From Cryobacterium cheniae (GTDB lineage Bacteria > Actinomycetota > Actinomycetes > Actinomycetales > Microbacteriaceae), in the NCBI RefSeq assembly GCF_004403395.1, contig NZ_SOGN01000063.1, forward strand, positions 19,902 to 83,901: a stretch of DNA of 64,000 nucleotides, in the 5' to 3' direction. Below, one piece after another: positions 34,589 to 42,060 of this stretch (positions are counted from its first letter, which is position 1; each line of letters begins with the position of its first letter). A model generated the notes under the pieces. The model did not search any database. It saw only the letters and a list, made by a program, of their open reading frames with translations, and was not told the DNA's origin. Position numbers and translations under genes: made by a program.

Positions 34589-36603
34589 CCGCCCTCGAAG
34601 CCGGGATGCTCGGCCAGACGCTGCTGCTCGTGCTCGCCGTCGCCGCGGCCCTGCTCACCCCGACTCCCTGGCGCTCCCGGGTCAGCGGAACCTTCTGCAC
34701 CCTGCTCGCCGCGGCCGGCATCGTCACCGGCGCGCTCGCCCTCTCCGGCGGAACCGGGTCTCTGAGCATCCCCACCGCCCTTCCGCTGGACCCGCTCGTG
34801 CTCTCCCCCGACCGCCTCGGCGGCCTGGTCATGGTGGTCGTCTCCTCGGTCGGCGTGCTCGCCTCCCTGTTCGGGATCGGCTCGGCCCGCGTGGCCTCGG
34901 CCTCCCGCACCGCGTGGCTGTCGATGGCCGTGTTCCTCTGCGGAATGCAGCTGGTGCCGGCCGCCACCGACGTCGTGACGTTCCTGCTGTTCTGGGAGAT
35001 CATGACGCTCGGCTCGACGGCGCTGCTGCTGGCCCACCACGCCACCCGCGGCACGGTCGCCTCCGCCCTGGTCTGGTACTCGGCGATGTCGCAGCTGAGC
35101 TTCTTCTTCGTGCTGGCCGGCTTCGCGATGCTCGCCGGCCAGGCCGGCGGCACCGGGTTCGCCGACCTCGCCACGATCGATCCCTACTCCTGGCAGGCGA
35201 GCGTGGCCTTCCTGCTGCTGCTGCTCGGCTTCGGCGGCAAGGCGGAACTCGTTCCCCTGCACGTCTGGGTTCCCCGGGTGCTGCCCGAGGCTCCGGGCCA
35301 CGTCGCCGCCGCGATGAGCGGCGCGATGGTCAACATCGGCGTCTACGGCGCCCTCCTCGTTCTCGTCCGGTTGCTGCCGAACGGCCCGGCCTGGTGGGGC
35401 GTGCTGATCATGGTTGTCGGCGGGGTCTCCGCGCTCTACGGGATCCTGCAGGCCTCGGTGGCGAGCAATCTCAAGGTGCTGCTGGCCTACTCCACGACCG
35501 AGAACATGGGGCTGGTGTTCCTGGGGCTCGGGGCATCCGTTCTGCTGCGCGCCGACAACGCCACGGCCGCGGCCGACGCCGCCCTGGTCGCCGCCCTGCT
35601 GCTGATGCTCAGCCACGCCGCCTTCAAGTCCACCCTGTTCCTCGGCGCCGGAGCCGTGGCCCGCGCGGCCGGCGAGATGAACCTCGACCGGCTCGGGGGG
35701 CTCGGCAGCCGGATGCCGTGGACCGCCGCCGCGTTCGGCGCGGCCGCGATGGGCGCCGCGGCCCTGCCCGTCACGAGCGGGTTCGTCGCCGAGTGGATGC
35801 TGCTGCAGTCCCTGATCCACGGATCCCGGGTCGACGGGGAGGTCGTCTCCGTCACGGCATCCGTGGCCATGCCGCTCGCGGTCGCCGTGATCGCCCTGAC
35901 CGCCGGGCTGGCCCTGCTCACCTTCGTCAAGGCCTACGGGATCGCCTTCCTGGCCCGCCCCCGCTCCCCGGAAGCCAAACTGGCGGTCGAGGTGCCCGTC
36001 ATCATGCGCATCCCGCTCGTGCTCGGCGCCCTCCTCGTGGTCGGGCTCGGCCTGCTGCCCGGCCCCCTCGCCGTGGCCGTCGGCGGGGCCGTGGGCCCGG
36101 AGTTCACCCCCGACGTGCGCACCATCGGCCTCGCGGGCGTCGACGCCCGCGGCATCGACGCCGTGCTCGACCCCACCACTTTCGTGGTGCTGGCCGGCCT
36201 GCTGCTCGTGCCCGTGCTGATCGCGCTGTTCGTCTCCGCCCGCCGCCACCCCACCCGCACCTCGCCGCTCCCCTGGGCCGGCGGCGGGTCCCGGCTGCGG
36301 CCCCGGATGCAGTACACCGCCACCTCGTATGCCGAACCGCTGGTGCGCGTCTTCGACGACGTGCTCCGGCCCTCCCGCGACGTGGAGGTCACCCATGTGG
36401 GCGAATCCCGCTACCTGGTGGAACGCGTACATGTGGAACAGACGGTGTCCGACGTGGTCGAAACCCGGCTCTACCGCCCGGTGCTGAACCTGATGCAACG
36501 AGCAGGCATTCTGGCCCGACGCGCGCAGAACGGCAGCATCCATCGCTACCTGTCCTATTCCTTCGTCGCCCTGTTGCTGGTTCTGATCGTGGTGTCCCTG
36601 TGA
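34585..36603 (+). CDS. Ehr/Hyc-like complex antiporter-type membrane subunit (HyfB/HycC/NuoL family)
   Basis: The 672-residue protein has about 15-16 membrane helices of the Mrp-antiporter family. Residues needed for ion translocation are kept: Glu in LLFWEIMTLGS, Lys in GFGGKAELVPLHVWVPR, and Lys in LSHAAFKSTLFLGAGAV. After the core there is an extended loop of about 100 residues and a final anchoring helix at the C terminus (SFVALLLVLIVV), as in HyfB. It starts four bases before the small-subunit stop and overlaps the next gene by four. It is expected to move protons or sodium when the complex turns over. Confidence 0.9.
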   Translation: MTALEAGMLGQTLLLVLAVAAALLTPTPWRSRVSGTFCTLLAAAGIVTGALALSGGTGSLSIPTALPLDPLVLSPDRLGGLVMVVVSSVGVLASLFGIGSARVASASRTAWLSMAVFLCGMQLVPAATDVVTFLLFWEIMTLGSTALLLAHHATRGTVASALVWYSAMSQLSFFFVLAGFAMLAGQAGGTGFADLATIDPYSWQASVAFLLLLLGFGGKAELVPLHVWVPRVLPEAPGHVAAAMSGAMVNIGVYGALLVLVRLLPNGPAWWGVLIMVVGGVSALYGILQASVASNLKVLLAYSTTENMGLVFLGLGASVLLRADNATAAADAALVAALLLMLSHAAFKSTLFLGAGAVARAAGEMNLDRLGGLGSRMPWTAAAFGAAAMGAAALPVTSGFVAEWMLLQSLIHGSRVDGEVVSVTASVAMPLAVAVIALTAGLALLTFVKAYGIAFLARPRSPEAKLAVEVPVIMRIPLVLGALLVVGLGLLPGPLAVAVGGAVGPEFTPDVRTIGLAGVDARGIDAVLDPTTFVVLAGLLLVPVLIALFVSARRHPTRTSPLPWAGGGSRLRPRMQYTATSYAEPLVRVFDDVLRPSRDVEVTHVGESRYLVERVHVEQTVSDVVETRLYRPVLNLMQRAGILARRAQNGSIHRYLSYSFVALLLVLIVVSL

Positions 36604-37550
36604 CCGGCGCCGCGGCGATCATCATCGCCCTCGTCCAGCTGGTGCTGTTCGTGCTGCTCGCCCCCGTGCTGATCGGCGTGATCCGCCAGGTGCGGGCCCG
36701 CCTCGAGGGCCGGGCCGGCTCCGGCATCTGGCAGCCGTGGCTTGATGTGCGCAAGCTCCTGTCGAAGAACCCGGTGCGCGCCGCCGACAGCAGCTGGATG
36801 CTCGCGGCCGGCCCGGTCACCCTCCTGGTCTCCAGCCTGCTGCTCTGCGCCCTGCTGCCGCTGGTCGGCACCCTGCCGCTGCCGCTGATCCCCAGCGACC
36901 TGTTCGTGATCGTCTCCGTCATGCTGATCGGCGTGGTCGCCCTGGCCCTGGTCGGCCTCGACGCCGGCACCGCGTTCGGCGGGATGGGGTCCAGCCGGCA
37001 CATGACCGTCGCCGCCCTGGTCGAACCGACGCTGCTGCTCGCGGTCTACGCCCTCTCCATCCCGGCCGGCACCTCCACCCTCTCGCTGATCGTGGAGACC
37101 CGCCTCGCCAACCCGGCCGTGATCATCTCCCCGGTCAGCCTGCTGGCCATGGTCGCGCTGGCCATCGCCATCATGGCGGAGACCAGCCGGCTGCCGGTCG
37201 ACAACCCGTCGACCCACCTCGAACTGACCATGCTGCACGAGGCCATGGTGCTGGAAGCCTCCGGCCGCGACCTGGCCTGGCTCGAACTCGGTTCCTGGCT
37301 CAAGCTGGCCGCCCTGCTCGGCCTGCTCAGCAACCTGATCGTGCCGTGGGGCATTGCGACGGACTTCTCGGTACTCGGCGTGCTGGTCGGCGTGGGCACC
37401 GTCACCGTGAAGATCCTGCTGCTGGGCGTCGTGCTCAGCGCGGGGGAGGTCTTCCTGGCCAAGGCGCGGCTGTTCCGCGTTCCCGAGCTGCTGGCGGGGT
37501 CGTTCGCCCTGGGCCTGCTGGCCGTCACCGCTTCCTACCTGGTCGCTTAG
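36600..37550 (+). CDS. hycD: Ehr/Hyc-like complex subunit, NuoH/HycD family
   Basis: The 316-residue membrane protein has about eight helices and the NuoH-like hallmarks: VRARLEGRAGSGIWQPWLDVRKLLSK on the cytoplasmic side and AETSRLPVDNPSTHLELTMLHEAMVLEASGRDLA with conserved acidic residues. NuoH/HycD joins the membrane arm to the catalytic arm. GTG at 36600 overlaps the previous stop (GTGA). The gene corresponds in order to hycD of the M. tuberculosis Rv0082-Rv0087 cluster. Confidence 0.92.
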   Translation: MTGAAAIIIALVQLVLFVLLAPVLIGVIRQVRARLEGRAGSGIWQPWLDVRKLLSKNPVRAADSSWMLAAGPVTLLVSSLLLCALLPLVGTLPLPLIPSDLFVIVSVMLIGVVALALVGLDAGTAFGGMGSSRHMTVAALVEPTLLLAVYALSIPAGTSTLSLIVETRLANPAVIISPVSLLAMVALAIAIMAETSRLPVDNPSTHLELTMLHEAMVLEASGRDLAWLELGSWLKLAALLGLLSNLIVPWGIATDFSVLGVLVGVGTVTVKILLLGVVLSAGEVFLAKARLFRVPELLAGSFALGLLAVTASYLVA

Positions 37551-37558
37551 GAGCATCC

Positions 37559-38215
37559 GTGTTCACCACCATTTACCCGCAGCTGATCGGCCTCTGCACC
37601 GGAACCCTGCTGCTCACCAGCGCCCTGATGGTCTGGCGGCACTCGCTGCTGGCGTCGATCCGACTGCTCAGCGTGCAGGGCTTCGCGCTCGCCGCGCTGG
37701 TCGCCGTGATCGGTGTGGAGGAGGGCGAGGTCGAGGTGATCCTCGTCGCCGTGCTCGTATTGCTGGTCAAGGGCGTGGCCTTGCCCTGGGTGCTCGCCCG
37801 CGAGACCCACGCCACCACGCGAACGGATGAGGCGCCGCGCCTCAACCCGACGGCGGCCCTCCTGACCGTGGCGCTTCTGACCATCCTCAGCTACGTCGTC
37901 GCCAGCCGGCTCCTCGCCGGCATCGACGGCGTCTCGGCCCACGCGGCCCCGATCGGCCTCGCGATGGTGCTGATCGGCTTTCTGCTGCTGGTCACCCGCC
38001 GGCAGGCCGGATCGCAGCTGATCGGCTTCCTCGTGCTCGACAACGGGATCGCCACGGTCGCGTTCCTGACCTCCGGCGGAGTGCCGCTGTTCCTCGAGCT
38101 CGGCATCTCCCTGGACGTGCTCCTGGTCGTCGTGATCCTCTACGTCTTCGCCGGCCGTATGCGCAGCAAGTTCGGCAACACCGAGATCGATCAGCTCAGA
38201 AAGTTGCACGACTGA
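37559..38215 (+). CDS. Ehr/Hyc-like complex subunit, HyfE/HycP family (NuoK-like)
   Basis: The 218-residue membrane protein has about seven helices and a conserved intramembrane acidic segment GVEEGEVEVILVAVLVLLVKGVALPWVL. The second half is NuoK-like (DNGIATVAFL, GISLDVLLVVVILYVFAGRM). Start is GTG at 37559 with AGGAG upstream. Its last base is shared with the next ATG. HyfE-like proteins occur only in Hyf/Ehr-type complexes, which separates this cluster from ordinary complex I. Confidence 0.88.
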   Translation: MFTTIYPQLIGLCTGTLLLTSALMVWRHSLLASIRLLSVQGFALAALVAVIGVEEGEVEVILVAVLVLLVKGVALPWVLARETHATTRTDEAPRLNPTAALLTVALLTILSYVVASRLLAGIDGVSAHAAPIGLAMVLIGFLLLVTRRQAGSQLIGFLVLDNGIATVAFLTSGGVPLFLELGISLDVLLVVVILYVFAGRMRSKFGNTEIDQLRKLHD

Positions 38216-39780
38216 TGTCCTTCGCCCTCTGGATTCCGCTGGCCATCCCGGCCCTCCTCGCCCTGCTCAGCCTGCTGAGCCGCTCCCCCGCGCTGCGCCG
38301 GCTCAGCCCGGTCGCCTCCAGCGTCGCCGTGCTCGGCTCCGGGCTGCTCCTGGTGAGCGCCGCACTCGCGGACCAGGTGCCGACTCTGGGCGGCGGGCTG
38401 CTCCGCGCAGACGCGCTGAGCGCCTACATGCTCACCGTGGTCGGCGCCGTCGGCCTGGTCTCGACCTGGGGCGGGCTCGGCCACGACAGCACCGTACCCG
38501 CCCGGTTCGCCGGCTCCTACGACGCCCTGATCTCGGTGTTCCTGGCCGCGATGAGCCTCGCGGTGCTCGCCGACAACATCGGCCTGATGTGGGCCGCGGT
38601 CGAGGCCACCACCATCGCCACGGCCTTCCTGGTGGGCCACCACCGCACCCCCCGATCGTTGGAGGCCGCCTGGAAGTACGTCATCCTCGGCTCCGTCGGC
38701 GTGGCCATCGCGCTGCTCGGTATCGTGCTGATCTATGCCGCGTCGCGCGGCACGGGCGCGGCGACCCTGTCCTGGCTGGTGCTCAGCCAGGCCGACCTGC
38801 CCCTCGATCCCGCGCTGATCCGCGCCGGCGGCGCCCTCGCCGTGCTCGGCTTCGCCACCAAGGCCGGACTCGCCCCGATGCACAGCTGGCTGCCCGACGC
38901 GCACAGCCAGGCCCCCGCCCCCGTCTCCGGCCTCATGTCGGGGGTGCTGCTCGCGGTCGCCCTCTACGCCATCCTGCGCATCCAGACCATCACCGACGCC
39001 GTGATCGGGCCGGACTTCCTGCGCATCATGCTCAGCGTCGGCGGGCTGCTCTCCCTGTTCGTGGCGGCGGCGCTGCTGATCCGCCAACGTGACTTCAAAC
39101 GGATGCTGGCCTACTCCAGCATCGAGCACATGGGCATGATGGCCGTCGGCGCGGCCATCGGCGCGGCGGCACTGCCGGCCGTGCTGCTGTACGTGCTCGG
39201 CCACGGGCTGACCAAGGCGACGCTGTTCGTGCTCTCCGGCCGCATCCTCGAGGTCGAGGGCACCCCGAAGATCGACGCCGTGCGCGCCCTGCTCGTGCGG
39301 CGGCCGGGACTGGCCGTGCCGTGGCTGATCGCCATGGCCGCCCTGATCGGGTTCCCCCCGTTCAGTATCTTCTTCTCCGAGGTCGGCATCATCGTGGCCG
39401 GCTTTTCGGCCGGCATGGGCGCGGTGGTCGGCATCGCGCTGGTGCTGCTGCTCGTCATCTTCGCCAGCCTCACCCGGCTGACGGTGGCCATGACGATCGG
39501 GGCGCCTGGGGCCGCCGCCCCGGCGGCGGTCGCCCCGGCGGCGGTCGCGCCCGCTGCGGCCCCGACCGGAGTCGTCCCCGTGGTCGACGCCGGCGCATCC
39601 GTCACCCTGGCCGACGCCGAGCCGCACCCGGACGTGCCGCTCGTGCCGGACCGGTCGGCGCACGGGCCGATGCTGCCGCTCATCCTGGCCCTCGCCACCA
39701 CCGCGGTGGTGGCCTTTATCGCCGAGCCGGTCGGCACGCTCCTGACGCGTGCGGCCGAGGTTCTGGGAGGAATCCAATGA
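38215..39780 (+). CDS. Ehr/Hyc-like complex second antiporter-type subunit (HyfF/HycQ, NuoN-like)
   Basis: The 521-residue protein is a second Mrp-type membrane subunit. It retains Glu in LMWAAVEATTIATAFLVG, Lys in GFATKAGLAPMHSWLPDAHSQAP, SIEHMGMMAVG and Lys in GHGLTKATLFVLSGR. Before the last helix there is a soluble insert of about 60 residues rich in Pro, Ala and Val (PAAVAPAAVAPAA, encoded near 39516-39560), followed by VTLADAEPHPDVPLVPDRS. I do not associate this insert with HyfF relatives. It overlaps both neighbours by 1-4 bases. Confidence 0.9.
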   Translation: MSFALWIPLAIPALLALLSLLSRSPALRRLSPVASSVAVLGSGLLLVSAALADQVPTLGGGLLRADALSAYMLTVVGAVGLVSTWGGLGHDSTVPARFAGSYDALISVFLAAMSLAVLADNIGLMWAAVEATTIATAFLVGHHRTPRSLEAAWKYVILGSVGVAIALLGIVLIYAASRGTGAATLSWLVLSQADLPLDPALIRAGGALAVLGFATKAGLAPMHSWLPDAHSQAPAPVSGLMSGVLLAVALYAILRIQTITDAVIGPDFLRIMLSVGGLLSLFVAAALLIRQRDFKRMLAYSSIEHMGMMAVGAAIGAAALPAVLLYVLGHGLTKATLFVLSGRILEVEGTPKIDAVRALLVRRPGLAVPWLIAMAALIGFPPFSIFFSEVGIIVAGFSAGMGAVVGIALVLLLVIFASLTRLTVAMTIGAPGAAAPAAVAPAAVAPAAAPTGVVPVVDAGASVTLADAEPHPDVPLVPDRSAHGPMLPLILALATTAVVAFIAEPVGTLLTRAAEVLGGIQ

Positions 39781-41327
39781 CGAACGCGAACCCGGTCCCG
39801 GCCGCCGCCCCCGAGGTGCGCACGCTCACGCGCGAGGAGCTGCGGGGCGAAGCCGCCACGCTGCTGACCGAGGGCAACCGGCTCGCGCTGGTGGCCGGCC
39901 ACGACGACGGTGACGGGCTGCGCGTGGTCTACTCCTTCGCGGCCGTGTTCCCCCGGCGCCAGGTCGACCTCGTCGTGCCTGTTCCCTACGACGATGCCTG
40001 GGTTCCGAGCCTGGCCGACCTCTCGTTCCCGGCCGGCAATTTCGAGCGCGGCACCCGGGACCTGTTCGGCGTGCGGCCGGCGAACCACCCCCAGCCCTAC
40101 CGGCTGGTGCGCCACGGGCACTGGCCCCGCGGCTGGTACCCGATGCGCAAGGATGCGCGGGTCACCCCCGAATTCGAACCCGACGTCGAGTCGTTCCCGT
40201 TCGTGGAGGTCGAGGGCCCCGGAGTCTACGAGATCGCGGTCGGCCCCATCCACGCCGGCATCATCGACCCCGGTCATTTCCGTTTCTCCGTGGTCGGCGA
40301 GACCATCGTGCGGATGGAAGCCCGCCAGTGGTACATGCACCGCGGCGTCGAGCGGCTGTTCGAGGGTCGCCGGCCCGGTGACGGCATCGAGCTGGCCGAG
40401 CAGATCGCCGGCGACACCGTCATCGGCCACACGCTGGCCTACACGATGGCGATCGAGGCGGCCTCCGGCATCTTGGTCCCCGAACCCGACCGGATGCTGC
40501 GTGCTCTGCTCCTCGAACTCGAACGCATCTACAACCACGTTTCCGATCTCGGTTCGCTGGCCAACGACGTGGGGTTCAGTGTCGTGAATTCGCACGCCCA
40601 GCGGGTGCGCGAAACGCTGCTGCGCATCAACAAGACCGTCACCGGCCACCGGTTCCTGCGCGGGGCCCTGTCGGTGGGCGGGGTGAGCGTGCTCGCTGTG
40701 CCCGATCCCGGCGATCTCCGGCGCGTGGCCGCCGACGTGCAGGAGATCATCGCCATCACCCTCGGGCACGCGATCGTGCGGGACCGGTTTACCGGCACCG
40801 CCCCGCTGCCCACCGGCCTGGCCGAGGCCATGGGCACGCTGGGCTACGTGGCGCGGGCATCCGGTATCGATGCCGACGCCCGTCGCGACCACCCCTTCGT
40901 CGATCTGGGCGCGCACTTCCACGTGGTCACCGACACCGGCGGCGACGTGCTCAGCCGCTACCGGGTACGCGCGGGCGAATTCGAGGTGTCCATAGCGGTG
41001 GCGATCGACCTGATCGGCCGGCTCGGCGCGCACCGCGGCGACGCGGCCGCGCTGCCTTCTGGGGTGTCGGCTCGGGCCATGACGGCGACGGCGGCCGCTG
41101 CGTCCACGGCTGCCCGGAGCGGCCTCGCCCTCGTGGAGGGCTGGCGCGGAACCATCTGCCACCGGGTGGAACTGGGGGCCGACGGCGCCATCACCCGGCT
41201 CAAGGTCGTCGACCCGTCCTACTTCAACTGGCCGGCGCTGCCGGTGGCCCTGGCGGAGACGATCGTGCCGGACTTCCCGCTCGTGAACAAGAGCTTCAAC
41301 CAGTCCTACGCCGGCAACGACCTGTAG
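39777..41327 (+). CDS. hycE: Ehr/Hyc-like complex large subunit (HycE/NuoCD family) lacking all nickel ligands
   Basis: The 516-residue protein joins a NuoC-like domain (about residues 25-120, ending FPAGNFERGTRDLFGVRP) to a NuoD/HycE-like domain starting at VGPIHAGIIDPGHFRF. In [NiFe] hydrogenases two CxxC motifs bind the metal centre. Here the first is A211-G-D-T214 (EQIAGDTVIGHTLAY) and the second is S481-Y-F-N484 (VDPSYFNW). Only one Cys is left, in GTICHRVEL. It cannot bind Ni-Fe in the known way. The C terminus DFPLVNKSFNQSYAGNDL is intact and typical of Ehr-like proteins, so there was no decay; another substrate or electron path is likely. It ends the operon. Confidence 0.9.
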   Translation: MTNANPVPAAAPEVRTLTREELRGEAATLLTEGNRLALVAGHDDGDGLRVVYSFAAVFPRRQVDLVVPVPYDDAWVPSLADLSFPAGNFERGTRDLFGVRPANHPQPYRLVRHGHWPRGWYPMRKDARVTPEFEPDVESFPFVEVEGPGVYEIAVGPIHAGIIDPGHFRFSVVGETIVRMEARQWYMHRGVERLFEGRRPGDGIELAEQIAGDTVIGHTLAYTMAIEAASGILVPEPDRMLRALLLELERIYNHVSDLGSLANDVGFSVVNSHAQRVRETLLRINKTVTGHRFLRGALSVGGVSVLAVPDPGDLRRVAADVQEIIAITLGHAIVRDRFTGTAPLPTGLAEAMGTLGYVARASGIDADARRDHPFVDLGAHFHVVTDTGGDVLSRYRVRAGEFEVSIAVAIDLIGRLGAHRGDAAALPSGVSARAMTATAAAASTAARSGLALVEGWRGTICHRVELGADGAITRLKVVDPSYFNWPALPVALAETIVPDFPLVNKSFNQSYAGNDL

Positions 41328-41480
41328 GGCGCTGCCGCGCGCGGCTGGAGTCGCGGCATCCGTCACCCGGCAACATCCGTCGCGGCGCAGGTTGTGGACG
41401 CCGGCGCACGCTAGAACATGCGCCCGCTTCCACAGGGTGCGCCGCGAGGCGGGCCGACGGATGTGAGACGGTGGCCGAGG

Positions 41481-41822
41481 CTACGGCGTGTCCTGCTCGA
41501 TGGTGCGGAGCAGGGCGTTCGAGTCCTCGAGGCTGGTCACGAGCATCCGTTTGGAGATGGCCAGAAGCTCGGCGACGTCCGGGTCCCGCAGGGCGTAGAA
41601 GATGGTGTTGCCGTCGCGCCGGGTGATGACCACGCCGGCACGGCGAAGGACCCCCAGCTGCTGGGACAGATTCGACAGTTCGGCGCCGAGCACCTCGGCA
41701 AGGCTGCCGACCGAGCGCTCCCCGCCGACCAGCTGCTCCAGAACCTGCACCCGCAACGGATGCCCGAGAGCCTTGAACAGGTCAGACTTCAATTGGGCCA
41801 TGGGTAGTCCGGTCGCTGACAC
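41481..41822 (-). CDS. ArsR-family winged-helix regulator
   Basis: The 113-residue protein is a typical ArsR/SmtB repressor: KSDLFKALGHPLRVQVLEQLVGGERSVGSLAEVLGAELSNLSQQLGVLRRAGVVITRRDGNTIFYALRDP. No obvious metal-binding Cys pair is present, so the effector is unknown. I use GTG at 41822 because it stands six bases after TATGAT; an ATG at 41801 in frame is the alternative. No target gene is divergent from it, and it is transcribed towards the convergent Ehr operon, so its regulon is unclear. Confidence 0.88.
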   Translation of the reverse strand: MSATGLPMAQLKSDLFKALGHPLRVQVLEQLVGGERSVGSLAEVLGAELSNLSQQLGVLRRAGVVITRRDGNTIFYALRDPDVAELLAISKRMLVTSLEDSNALLRTIEQDTP

Positions 41823-41828
41823 CGTCTG

Positions 41829-41857
41829 ATCATATCGCTAACTTGTAATACTTTCAA
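41829..41857 (-). promoter_or_regulatory. Promoter and likely autoregulatory operator of the ArsR gene
   Basis: TTGAAA (41852-41857) and TATGAT (41829-41834) on the minus strand are 17 bases apart, and six bases lead to the GTG start: a strong leaderless promoter. The imperfect inverted repeat CTAACTTG...CAACTAG around 41838-41861 overlaps it and could bind the ArsR protein. Confidence 0.6.
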
Positions 41858-41898
41858 CTAGGTGCGGGCCGCGACCTCGCCCTCGGGCGACGGCGTGA

Positions 41899-41960
41899 CT
41901 GTTGCCGTTCCGGACAAGTGTTGCCGGCGTGCGGGCAACAGTTGTCCGAATCGGCAACAG
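41899..41960. repeat. Palindromic intergenic repeat, copy 2
   Basis: This copy has arms of about 28 bases with four mismatches, running from CTGTTGCCG on the left to CGGCAACAG on the right. The core is TTGCCGGCGTGCGGGCAA. It matches copies at 16684-16752 and 57279-57340 along the whole length. It lies between the ArsR promoter and the pnp terminator. Confidence 0.8.
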
Positions 41961-41980
41961 TTGTCGCCACCGGCATGCAA

Positions 41981-42012
41981 AAAGCCCGCCCTGCCGTAGC
42001 AGAACGGGCTTT
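41981..42012 (-). terminator. Rho-independent terminator of pnp
   Basis: AAAGCCCG (41981-41988) and CGGGCTTT (42005-42012) form the stem. On the minus strand it is followed directly by a run of T, 49 bases after the pnp stop codon. Confidence 0.85.
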
Positions 42013-42060
42013 CCGTCTAGCCGACTAACCTGGCGAGAGGTTGTCGGTAGATCTAGCGGA

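Noticed and set aside
34103..41327. Annotation as formate hydrogenlyase or functional [NiFe] hydrogenase
   Set aside because: All nickel ligands are absent, no formate dehydrogenase or maturation genes are present, and the small subunit lacks one cluster ligand.
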